From Coemansia sp. RSA 487 (Eukaryota; Kickxellomycota; Kickxellomycetes; Kickxellales; Kickxellaceae), in the NCBI GenBank assembly GCA_027577595.1, contig JANBRJ010000042.1, positions 1-64,000 on the forward strand: a DNA stretch of 64,000 nt, written 5' to 3'. Position 1 is the stretch's first letter, and every line of letters starts with the position of its first letter. Of this stretch, positions 1 through 9,017 are shown in pieces. The notes under the pieces were generated by a model. It saw only the letters and a list, made by a program, of their open reading frames with translations, was not told where the DNA came from and did no database searches. The translations under genes and the position numbers were made by a program.

Positions 1-598
1 CCTACCAACGAAAGAAGATGAAAGAAGCCCTCTGCCACGGTCTCCTTAAGTGCACCAACGAACTATGTATGGGGCCCCTGGAAGTGGATGGAGTGTTGAC
101 TCCTCGTTCGCGCATGTACAACCGAGCTCTCGCCGCCGTTCTCAATTTTAGGCACATTTTCCATGGCCTTCGCGACCACGGTAAGACTCCAGAACGCTTC
201 TGCCGCAGTCAGCCTGCAGCTGTTGCTACCACCGATGAACAGCAGCCCAAGAAGAAAAGACGGCAAGGACAAACAAATAACGGCCACCACGAAATTCAGC
301 CAAGGTTATAGCCACGGCAAATCCTAGCTTTAGGAATCCTAGTTCTAGGGTAGGATGATGTCCCTTTTGCAGGTAGGTGCTCAAGCGAGAGCTGAAGAGA
401 TAAACATCCGTGACTGCTTCTAGACAACAGTACTAATCATTTGTGTTTTTTTTGTGTTTTCCTGTTTTGCACTGACGCATATGCCACGCCTGCGCAAACG
501 ACTTTTGGAACGCAAAATGCGCTATCGTCACCGCAAACCTTTTGCCATTCGACGTGTATACATCTTTCTTATTCGACGCAACTAGTTTTGCAAAACAC
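1..598 (+). mobile_element. Right end of a Fanzor-bearing DNA transposon (truncated by window edge)
   Basis: Seen: the segment from about 230 to 598 reappears, inverted and diverged, at about 5315-5680. It consists of the last codons of a Fanzor-like ORF, a ~210 nt non-coding stretch, and a terminal block whose outer end (near 571-598) matches both inverted termini of the 5315-6410 element. The shared end reads like TTATTCGRCGCAAYTRGTTT in plus orientation and homology fades just after it, which sets the element end near 598. The left part lies outside the window. Inference: a Tc1/mariner-type element carrying a Fanzor cargo gene. The exact end and target-site duplication cannot be fixed from one end. 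Confidence 0.65.
3..311 (+). CDS. Fanzor-like (TnpB-family) RNA-guided nuclease, C-terminal part, 5' end off window
   Basis: The reading frame is open to the left edge, so the ATG at 18 need not be the start. Visible C-terminal layout is that of eukaryotic Fanzor proteins: HGLLKCTNELC (half of the zinc-ribbon region), then RMYNRALAAVLNFRHI, which aligns with the RuvC-III block NRDxxAxxN, then GKTPERFCR, and finally a basic nuclear-localisation-like PKKKRRQG. Family knowledge: Fanzors are transposon-encoded TnpB relatives guided by an omega-RNA made from the element's 3' end. Oddity: the position normally held by the catalytic RuvC-III aspartate is alanine (NRA rather than NRD), so this copy is probably catalytically dead. 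The stop at 309-311 lies inside the block repeated at 5.6 kb. The call rests on the motif pattern only; the RuvC-I and RuvC-II blocks are not in the window. Confidence 0.6.
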   Translation, partial: YQRKKMKEALCHGLLKCTNELCMGPLEVDGVLTPRSRMYNRALAAVLNFRHIFHGLRDHGKTPERFCRSQPAAVATTDEQQPKKKRRQGQTNNGHHEIQPRL

Positions 599-1324
599 AG
601 CACCATGTAGCGTTTTCTTTTCTGTGAAAAGTGACCATGTGGGGCTCTGTAAAAGGAATGATTCACATTTTTCTGAGACATCGTGGACATTGCTGGCACC
701 CAGTTGCAGCTTTTGCAGATACTCGCCGACAAACCAGATCCCGCCACGCCAAGAAACAAGTGCTGTAAGAAAGAGAGTAAACATCAGGAGAAGAGCGAAA
801 ATCGGTGCGGAGGAGCGAAGATCCAGATATCTTTGGAAACCAATATCGTTCAATATGAAAGGAGGAAGTGCTGATAGCCCAAACAGTGGCCACGTGAACA
901 AATAAATAGCATTCAAGGCACGAGGATGATTCCGTTCTTTGATGCTCTCAAGAAAGCTACTTCCCCTCCTCACTGCTGAATGACGTGGACGGCGGCGGCA
1001 AGCATTGGGCAAGCGCGCGGGGGCCAGCTTTAGGTTTAGGCTGTTTCTGCCGTGGGTGTGACTGGAAGCTGTTGGCACAGGAGAGCCCGAAAATGAATCA
1101 GAAGACCCAGAGAAAGAGGAAGGGGCCTTTCACCTGTGTCTCTTTTCCTTCTATTCTTTTTCTTCTCTTTCGTATACCATCTTTTAAAGTATCTTACAAG
1201 TAACAAAAGCCTTTGTCCTTTTTTTCTTTATCGCAGCTCTTTCTTCCTTTCTTTTCACACATAAACCTACTACTTTTACTATTTCTGTATTAGTTTTTCA
1301 TTCTCTTTTGTATTCTGCCGGGAA
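599..1324. other. Intergenic region upstream of ClpX
   Basis: No convincing gene. Short overlapping frames on both strands (for instance 569-1078 minus) lack recognisable domains and cross the transposon end. The last ~200 nt before the ClpX start are pyrimidine-rich, as is common before fungal start codons. Confidence 0.6.
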
Positions 1325-4287
1325 ATGACCACCCGACTATTGTACCAGCACCGCGCTGCTGTGCTGACGAGGAGCCAGACATACAGGCCGCTTACTGCGG
1401 CAAGACACTACGCATGCCGCCGCACACTGACAACCACTGCTGCCGTATCCAAGGCTGGCCGTGAATGGGACTACATTGACGGACCATCGACGTCAAGAGC
1501 GGACGCGCAGCGGGGCACTAGCACAATTAGACGAGGCCCTGGAAAGAACAGCAACGGCTTCAAAGGCAATGTAGCTAGCAAGCAGAGTATGCCGATCCAG
1601 AGAACAGTAAGAGCGCCAAGCATCGGCGGCAAAGCTCCTTCGTCATCCATGTCGTCCGATGGCACTAACGGCAGTGGCAACAGCAGCAGCAGCAGCAGCA
1701 GACACCCAGCAATGGGCAATGGCCGTGAAGATATCTCGAGAGGCGGCAAGAGCTCGTCGCAGCAGATGCCGCCGTCGCAGTCCCAGCAATTGCCGCAGAC
1801 AGCGGGGATGGAACCGATCAGCCCCAAGATGGTAAGAATCAAGCTTGTGTTTCCCACCTTCCCAACACGCTGGAAACAGTCTCTGAGATGATGTATGCAA
1901 ACCCCCGTGCATCCTTTGTGTTCACCCAGCGAAATGCGTGGGAATTGAGACGACTGTAGGAAATAAAGGGCAAAATAGGGTCTAGGCACACTCTCACAAG
2001 ATTTTGCTCTTGTGCACACGCGCTCTGAAGAGCCAGGCATCACCAAACGAAGAAAGAAAAAATTCAATTTTACCTTTTTTTCTCTTGTAGATCATGCGTT
2101 ATTTGGACGAATATGTCATTGGCCAGGATCGTGCAAAGAAGACCCTGGCAGTCGCCGTCTACAACCACTACAACCGAGTGCGCGCCAACACGCTTAAGCG
2201 CCAGCGCGAGCAGCTTTCGGCTGCGTTTGCCGCCGTCTCTGAGCAGCACCACATGCACCAGAGCACGCCTTCACCTGGCGCTGGCGGCGTTTCTCCATCA
2301 GGCGCGCCATTTCAGCCACGGGCTTACGGTGATGCTCTCGACCATTCTCCATTCAACCAAGGTATGTTTATTTACTCCCCCATTATTACATTTGCACGTT
2401 TGTTGTGTGTGAGGTTCTGTAGGTGGGTGGTAGTATCCGTATTATATTTGTCTGTGTGGGTGGCTGCATCGGCTCTGGAAGTAGAATCAGTATACGGCCT
2501 TTTTGTGGACTTTGATGTGTCATCTGTTACTATTTGATGTGTGTGAATATGATGCGTGGCTTTTTATCCAACTTCCTCTGTTACTCACACAACTTCACAT
2601 GTGATTTCTACGGTTTTTTTTAAATAACTGGATTTGTGTAGAGCGTAATGGAACTGGAAGCGCCTATCCGACCCACCAATACCCATTTGTCAACCGTCCA
2701 TGGAATGGCGCGTTTGATAACACTGGGCTTTTCATCCAAGAAAATGAAGCAGCCCCGCCTCCAGCACAGCGCCAGTCGCAAGCATCCAACACTTCGTCGG
2801 CTTCAAATATGAGCACCACCGACCCAAACGCAAAGAACCAGCAAGAATCAAAGTCTTCGCTGCAGTCGGTCGACGGTACGTTGTTTGGCGACATTCCAAT
2901 GCTTGAGACCCAGCTGGAAAAGAGCAACGTTCTTCTCTTGGGACCAACGGGATCCGGGAAAACACTGCTTGCCAAGACGCTGGCGCAAGTATTGGACGTT
3001 CCGTTCTCAGTGTCCGATGCAACACCACTGACCCAAGCCGGGTACGTGGGTGAAGACGTCGAGGTAGTGATCCAGCGGCTTCTGCAGAGCTGCGACTACG
3101 ATGTGGCGCGCGCTGAGCACGGGATTGTGTTTATCGACGAGATTGACAAGATCGCGCGCAAGCCTGATTCGTTTTCGATGTCCAAAGATGTGTCTGGCGA
3201 GGGCGTGCAGCAAGGCCTGCTCCGCATGCTCGAGGGTACAGTCGTCACTGTAACCGACAAGTCTGGGCATGGCGGCGGGGGCCAAGGTGGCCAGCCACCG
3301 ATGTCACCGTTCTCCCCACAGGGAATGGGTCCTTCGTCTCAGGTCCCGTACCCGGGCACTGCACCTAACAATGGTATTGGTACCAACGGACCGCTGCGCC
3401 GCGGCGTGCCAATGCCTGGTACCTTTGGGATGGGCAGTGGACCGAATACTGGTGGGCCTGCAGGCGGCAATGGTGGGCCGCATGGCGGGGCTGGGAAGGG
3501 CGATGTTTACCAGGTAGACACGAGCAATATTCTGTTTATCCTCAGCGGCGCGTTTGTTGGATTAGACCGGATCGTGATGGACCGGATCGCCAAGGCGTCC
3601 ATAGGGTTTGGAAACCCTGTGCGCAAGATCGGCGACACGTCGACTCCAGTCGATCTGAAGGCGATGAATATTATGCCGATAAGCTTTGACAGCACAGCTA
3701 CAGGTGCCACCACCACCGCAGCGTCGGCCGCACCATTCAACCCGCTCGACTATGCGGAGCCCAGCGACTTGATGAAATTCGGACTGATCCCCGAGTTCAT
3801 TGGCCGCTTGCCTGTGGTGACCAGCGTCGGGGCGCTCAACAAGGACGCGCTTGTTCGGGTACTGATTGAGCCCAAGAACGCGTTACTCCGCCAGTACGAG
3901 GCGCTCCTTTCGCTGAGTGGCGCGCAGCTCCATATCACGCGGCCAGCACTGTATGCCATTGCACAGCAGGCTATCGAGAAACAGACCGGCGCCCGTGGGT
4001 TGCGCAGGATCATGGAGAACTTGCTTCTGGAGCCAATGTTCGACTGTCCTGGGTCGTCAGTCAAGCACGTGGTGATTGATTCGGAGGTTGCAGTGTTCAA
4101 GAAGCGTCCGCTGTACTTTGGCAAGGTGCAAGAGGCAGATGTTGATGCTGCTATTTGGAATGACGAGCATAAGAACGAAACAGCATCGCCTGGGTCGGAA
4201 TCGTCTGCTCCTGCTTCTACTCCTGCTCCTGCATCCAGCGTGTCTGGTCAGCAGCAGCAACGGCAGGAGCAGCAGGCCGTACATTAG
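1325..4287 (+). CDS. Mitochondrial ClpX-type AAA+ unfoldase
   Basis: Spliced as 1325-1831, 2091-2361, 2642-4287 (807 aa); both junctions keep frame. The N-terminus is Arg/Thr-rich and lacks acidic residues, as a mitochondrial presequence; no zinc-binding ClpX N-domain is seen. Conserved blocks: [17 protein letters not shown] (~172-188), Walker A GPTGSGKT (360-367), pore loop GYVGED, Walker [12 protein letters not shown] (~421-431), the ClpP-docking IGF (~580-582), [11 protein letters not shown], and sensor-2 [13 protein letters not shown] (~710). Role by family: ATP-dependent unfolding in the matrix, with ClpP or alone as in yeast Mcx1. Oddities: a ~140-residue low-complexity segment separates VIGQ from Walker A, and a ~80-residue Gly/Pro-rich insert (~467-549) sits where the bacterial RKH loop lies. 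The intact IGF suggests a ClpP partner exists, unlike budding yeast. Confidence 0.92.
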
Positions 4288-4665
4288 TGGTTGTCATAAT
4301 TATCTTTCTATGTTGTACTTCTTTTACTTTCTTTTGTATCCTTTAACATTCTGTTTTGCTTGTCAACCTGGTGATTTCTGGCGACGTCATCAGCTGAAGC
4401 AGGCAAAGTCGGCTCGACGGTTCGCAGCGAGCCACAGAGTTGAAAATAAGCAATATGATGATGTTTACGGTTCGCAATGGCAGAAAGAACCTTAGGTTTT
4501 TCTCTCTAAGCTGCCCTTTTCTTTTCTTTTCCCCTTCGTTGTAAGTATCACTTTGCTGCACTTGGTTTTTCTTCTTCTATTTCATATACACCTGGGTAAC
4601 AGTACATTTGCCATTTTTCATCTCTATTCATTTGCAAATACTAGCTTTGGAAGCCTAAGAAAGAA

Positions 4666-5275
4666 ATGTCGGCACCAATCCACGATTATTGTCCAGTGTA
4701 TGCGCCAATCTTTGGCTCTCTTGGCTGTGCAGCAGCCACAATCTTTTGCTGTAAGTAGAATTGGGACAAGAAAAAAGAAACTACAACGTGCAGTTTTTAC
4801 AGATGAGAGCTAAATCATTCATTTGCACTTTTGTGTTGTGTTTTTGACTCGTGTAGGCTTCGGCGCAGCTTACGGAACAGCAAAGTCGGGGGTTGGAATT
4901 TCGGCAATGGGTATCCTGAGGCCCGACCTTGTCGTGCGCTCCATCGTGCCTGTGGTCATGGCGGGTATCATTGGCATTTACGGTCTCGTTGTGTCTGTGC
5001 TGATCACTGACGGGCTGAAGCAGCAGATGGCGCTGTACACTGGGTTTATCCAGCTGGGTGCAGGGCTTGCGGTCGGACTCTCTGGTATGGCTGCCGGTTT
5101 TGCCATCGGTATTGTTGGAGACGCTGGCGTGCGTGCAACAGCTCAGCAGCCTCGCTTGTTCGTCGGTATGATTCTTATTCTTATCTTTGCTGAAGTCCTG
5201 GCGCTCTATGGGCTTATCGTTGGCCTGATCCTCAACACCAAGGCTACGGGTAGCGATGTCAGCTGTGGCAACTAA
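4666..5275 (+). CDS. VMA3: V-type ATPase proteolipid subunit c
   Basis: Spliced as 4666-4750 and 4857-5275, giving 167 aa; the intron (gtaagt...gtgtag) splits a Cys codon in phase 1. The first exon encodes [20 protein letters not shown], matching the VMA3 N-terminus; the second begins [15 protein letters not shown]. Four transmembrane helices form two proteolipid repeats. The proton-carrying glutamate is present in helix 4 ([15 protein letters not shown]), and [20 protein letters not shown] is characteristic. Length equals the usual 160-167 aa. It is subunit c rather than c' or c'' by the N-terminus and lack of an extra helix. It forms the rotor ring of vacuolar and endosomal V-ATPase. Its stop lies only ~40 nt from the transposon remnant at 5315, so its 3' UTR may run into that element. 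Confidence 0.95.
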
Positions 5276-5314
5276 ATTCATCTCTTTAATTCTCTTACTT
5301 CTTTCCTCATTTTA

Positions 5315-6410
5315 GTACTGTCCAAAACCAATTGCGCCGAATAAGAAGGATGTATACGCGTCGAATGGCGAAAGGTTTGCGGTGGAAATAATGCATCTTG
5401 CGTTCCAAGAAAAGCTGTTTGCGCAAGCGTAGCATATGCGTCAGTGCAAAGGAGGAAAACACGCAAGAGAAAACACAAATGATTAATACTGTTGTCTAGA
5501 AGTAGCCGCAAATGTTTATCTCTTCAGCTCTCATTTGAGCACCTACCTGCAAAAGGGACAGCATCCTACCTTAGAACTAGGATTCCTAGAGCTAGGATTT
5601 GCTGCGGCTATAACCTTGGCTGAACTTCGTGGTGGCTGTTATTTGTTCGCCCTCGCCGTCGTCTTTGCTGCAGTTGGGTTCTTATTCACAAAATACATGA
5701 GAAACTGTGGGTGTGCCTCATTTAGTTTGCCTGGACATCCTTCACGAGGCTTATGCTCAACTCCAGGCAAACGCTTCTGTTCATCATCTCTGTGTATTTT
5801 CGCATAGTTCTGAGCTGCTCAAATGTTTATTCCAGCCAGCAATGCTGCATCTCTTGCTGAGCGTCCTTCTTCTATGACCAAGTCAAATGGCTTTTCAGTT
5901 TGCTGTGGTGTGTATTTTTTGTAATGTCCTCTGATTTTAGGTTTATTTTGTTTATTTTTTTGGTTCTTTCCTTGCCCAAGGTGTTTCTTTTACTATTTCT
6001 TCTCTGTGACTGCTCTCTGGTGGGTCAGCATCCATCAGCGTATACATGCATGCAAACATGTTCTCTGATTCCTTATTTGAATGACAGTCTTCTTCCAACA
6101 TATCTACATCTGGCAAAGAGTGCATGACTTAGTTTCTGTTCTTGTTCAAGGTAGTGGTGGTATTTCTTCAGATTGTTAGGTTTTATTAGGATCAATGTTA
6201 ACTAATCACATTGAACGCACAGGCAGAGACTGAGAAGCCAAGTTCATTTTCGTGTGAAATAACAGGCGTGTAGCGAACAGCTTTCTCCACAAAGCTCAGT
6301 TTGCGTCTCTTGCTTCCAAGCGCAAGCATGCCGCCACCCGGCGCAAACGCCTTTCACTATTCAACACGTATATATCCTTCTTATTCGGCGCAATTAGTTT
6401 TGGATAGCAC
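5315..6410 (-). mobile_element. Tc1/mariner-type DNA transposon remnant with terminal inverted repeats
   Basis: The left end (TACTGTCCAAAACCAATTGC from 5316) and the reverse complement of the right end near 6410 align over about 60 nt with roughly 80% identity by eye, then less well to ~120 nt. The left end starts beside TA; the right end has CA in the matching position, consistent with a decayed TA target duplication. On the minus strand the element holds a transposase N-terminal fragment (5639-5953) that joins directly to the 3' block shared with the Fanzor-bearing copy at the window's left edge. At ~1.1 kb it looks like an internally deleted, non-autonomous copy. Exact ends are inferred from the pairwise match. 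Confidence 0.7.
5639..5953 (-). pseudogene. Broken Tc1/mariner-type transposase, N-terminal helix-turn-helix part
   Basis: Reading the minus strand gives a conserved fungal Tc1-like N-terminus: IRGHYKKYTPQQTEKPFDLV, then EEGRSARDAALLAGIN (helix-turn-helix), one in-frame stop, then AAQNYAKIHRDDEQKRLPG, and CPGKLNEAHPQFLMYFVNKN, the block that normally leads into the catalytic domain. The frame then runs into the Fanzor-side tail and ends at 5639. The DDE/D catalytic domain is missing entirely. The family assignment rests on the HTH plus the LNEAHPQFL pattern. This is a fossil of a plain DNA transposon; no start codon was identified. Confidence 0.6.
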
Positions 6411-6967
6411 AGCAGAGTGAATTGTCATGCTGTTGCTGAGCTGAGTTGGCAAGGAACGTGAGCCATCATCACCTCTTCCAGCTCATCCAGAAATGACGGA
6501 ATGCAAAAAATTCGCCGCAGGCAAAAGTTCGTGCCCAAAAGGAGGTTTAAAAGTATGTTGCGGCGAATAAGGTACATCATTCTTCTCCGCCCAGCGGATA
6601 CAAAGACTCTTCTCCAAGTACCCGCGCACAGACAGACGGCTCTTGTTTTATTTTCGCCGCTCAGGATGATACGCTTGGGAGCCTTTTCCCGCTTTATCCG
6701 GCGTTTTATTGGCAAACTTGCTTCTGCCCTTGCCTGGAAAAAGAGGGGTCTTTAGGCTTTAGTGGAGCCAATGTAGCCAGTAGCCGCTGGCACTTGTTCC
6801 GTTCCGTCACACACGCATACAACAGAGTGTGCGGCCCTTTTTTTTCATCGTTATCTTTTGTGTTGGCATATAAAATAGATTGATGCCTCTTTTGTCCATT
6901 CCCATTTCTTTTCCTCTTCTGTTGACCATATTTCTTTTTCATTTCTTGTCTCCATTGCTGGAATATT
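6411..6967. other. Intergenic region between transposon remnant and AGXT
   Basis: No gene recognised. The arginine-rich frame at 6501-6755 has no known domain and looks like chance. The last 150 nt form the AGXT promoter region. Confidence 0.55.
6869..6876 (+). promoter_or_regulatory. TATA box of the AGXT gene
   Basis: TATAAAAT lies 92 nt upstream of the AGXT ATG at 6968, followed by a pyrimidine-rich leader. Position and sequence are as expected for a fungal TATA promoter. Confidence 0.5.
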
Positions 6968-8290
6968 ATGCTTGCACGCCGTTACCTGTATTCACTCGCA
7001 CGTACTCAGATAACCACCAAACAATCCACACTCGCTACCTGTAAACTACACTTCCACAAACAGCTAAGCGCAAATACCCGCAAGATGTCTACCTCCAGCA
7101 ACAGCAATAACAGCAGCACCCCCGCACGCCCTCTGTGCCTCATCCCCGGACCCGTTGAGATGTCGGAGACGGTTCTGCAGGCGCACAGCACGCCAGCAAC
7201 CGCGCACACGGATCCCAAGTTCGTCGAGGCATTCGGACAGGTGATCGAGATGATGCGCGAGGTCGTTGTCACCAAGACTGCGCAGCCGTTCGTCATCGCC
7301 GGATCGGGAACCCTGGGATGGGACCAGACGGCAGCTAACCTGCTCGAGGCTGGAGACAAGGCACTGGTCCTGTCCAACGGGTACTTTGGCGAGGGCCTCG
7401 CCGACTGCCTGGAGACGTACGGCGCCAACGTAACCCGGATGCGCTCCGAGCCCGGAGACAGGCAGAAGCTCGCGCAGGTGGCACAAGCCCTGCGCGCGAC
7501 CAAATACAAGCTCGTCACGATATCCCAGGTTGACACCTCCACCGGTGTGCTGGGTGACGTCAAGGGCGTGGCCGAGATCGTTCGCGAGCATTCTCCGGAC
7601 ACCCTTGTAGTCGTTGACGGCGTGTGCGCAACGGCGGCCGAGCGGCTGTACTTTGACGCGTGGGGCGTCGATGTCGTGATAACAGCGTCGCAGAAGGCGC
7701 TCGGATGCCCTCCCGGCGTCTCTGTGGTTGTTGTGTCGCAGAAGGCGCTGGGCGTGCTCAAGGCGCGCCAGACGCCGGTTCCTGCGTACTACGTCAACTG
7801 GAACCGGTGGCTGCCGATCATGCGGTCGTACGAGGACCGCGCAGTAAAGTACTTTGCCACGCCTTGCGTGCAGACGATCTTTGCGCTTAACACCTCGCTC
7901 AAGGAGATGCTTGCCAACGGTGGCATGGAGAGCGTCTTTGCCGCACACGAGAAGACGTCGGCGCGCGTCAAGGCTGCCGTGGCGTCGTGGGGCTTGAAGA
8001 CCGTTGCTGTGGCGCCCGAAGTCAGCGCCACCGCCATGACTGCGATCTGGCTTCCCGAGACCATCCAGGCTGCCGATCTGCTGCCCAAGCTCAAGGCGCG
8101 CGGCGTCGTCGCAGCTGCCGGTATCCTGGCCGGCAATGCGCAAAGGTATTTCCGCCTTGGACACATGGGTATCACTGCCACGCAGAGCTCCAATGGCTAC
8201 GTCGACACCATGCTCAAGGCCGTTGGCGATGCTCTTGAGGAGTGCGGCTACTCGGCTGCTTCTGGCCGCTCCTCTCCTCCTCGTCTCTAG
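6968..8290 (+). CDS. Alanine-glyoxylate / serine-pyruvate aminotransferase
   Basis: A single exon of 440 aa in the class-V PLP aminotransferase family (AGXT/AGX1). Motifs: CLIPGPVEMSETVLQ at the catalytic domain start, FVIAGSGTLGWDQ, VVVDGVCATAAE, and the PLP-lysine block ITASQKALGCPPG. It converts glyoxylate plus alanine to glycine plus pyruvate. The catalytic domain begins about residue 55. Before it lies an Arg-rich, acid-free 39-residue leader (MLARRYLYSLARTQ...) resembling a mitochondrial presequence, then a second Met (residue 40, at 7085) in good context. The C-terminus is PPRL, whose last three residues PRL resemble a weak peroxisomal PTS1. Seen together, these suggest two localisations from two starts; that is inference. 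The neighbours give no functional link. Confidence 0.9.
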   Translation: MLARRYLYSLARTQITTKQSTLATCKLHFHKQLSANTRKMSTSSNSNNSSTPARPLCLIPGPVEMSETVLQAHSTPATAHTDPKFVEAFGQVIEMMREVVVTKTAQPFVIAGSGTLGWDQTAANLLEAGDKALVLSNGYFGEGLADCLETYGANVTRMRSEPGDRQKLAQVAQALRATKYKLVTISQVDTSTGVLGDVKGVAEIVREHSPDTLVVVDGVCATAAERLYFDAWGVDVVITASQKALGCPPGVSVVVVSQKALGVLKARQTPVPAYYVNWNRWLPIMRSYEDRAVKYFATPCVQTIFALNTSLKEMLANGGMESVFAAHEKTSARVKAAVASWGLKTVAVAPEVSATAMTAIWLPETIQAADLLPKLKARGVVAAAGILAGNAQRYFRLGHMGITATQSSNGYVDTMLKAVGDALEECGYSAASGRSSPPRL

Positions 8291-9017
8291 CACTTTTTTT
8301 AGCTGGATAAACTTTTTCAACACAATAGAACGAAATCATGTGCTCCTTTGAGCATACCCGAATTTTAACAGACCTCTCAGAATGCATTTGCCTCCGCGAT
8401 TTGTTGGCCAATGGTTTGTCACTGCTTGCAAGTGTGTGGGAAAAATCGATGGAAGTGTGCAAAGTGCGAGCCTGCCTGTACCACGCTGTGGGAAGACGGA
8501 CAGCCATTTGCTGGGACAATAGAACCATGAGCCGCCGCAAGTCTTGAGCCAAGAGTTCTAGGCATCCTTTTTTTATAAAGGTGAACGAGCCATGACTCGG
8601 TCCTGGAGGTTTTTTTGTCAGCATATACCACCTGCAAAAATAAATTTCTCAGTCATAATTGGACATCTTTTTCCATCCTCCTTTCCTTTTCTTTTTGTTT
8701 TTTTCCTGGACCCTTTTCTATTTTTCAACAGTACCATTTTTAGCTTTTCCTAGTTTGCCTTTATATCTTTCCACTCCCCAAAAAGCTTATTTTATCCTTT
8801 TCTACTTTGTGTTATATTACATATTGACATTCAAAGGTAAAGTTTGTTATAATATGTGACGTATTATCTTCCCATTGCTCTCCTTTGCAAGGATATTGCT
8901 AATTGAACCACCGATTTGTGTTTTGCTTTTAAATGTGCCACCTTTCGAATGTATAGATATAAGCGTTCTTGTCTTTGCGTTTTTCTTTTTTAAAAAAGTA
9001 CAGCTGAACTCGGTCAA
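8291..9017. other. Intergenic region
   Basis: No gene seen. It is AT- and pyrimidine-rich, holding the AGXT 3' UTR and the leader of the MGA2-like gene. Short frames here (8338-8547, 8659-8859) have no recognisable features. Confidence 0.6.

Noticed and set aside
569-1078. 169-codon minus-strand frame and overlapping frames upstream of ClpX
   Set aside because: No domain, crosses the transposon end, and mutual overlap with other frames indicates chance.
6501-6755. 84-codon arginine-rich plus-strand frame
   Set aside because: No ATG context or domain evidence; composition reflects repetitive CGCC/CGGC sequence.
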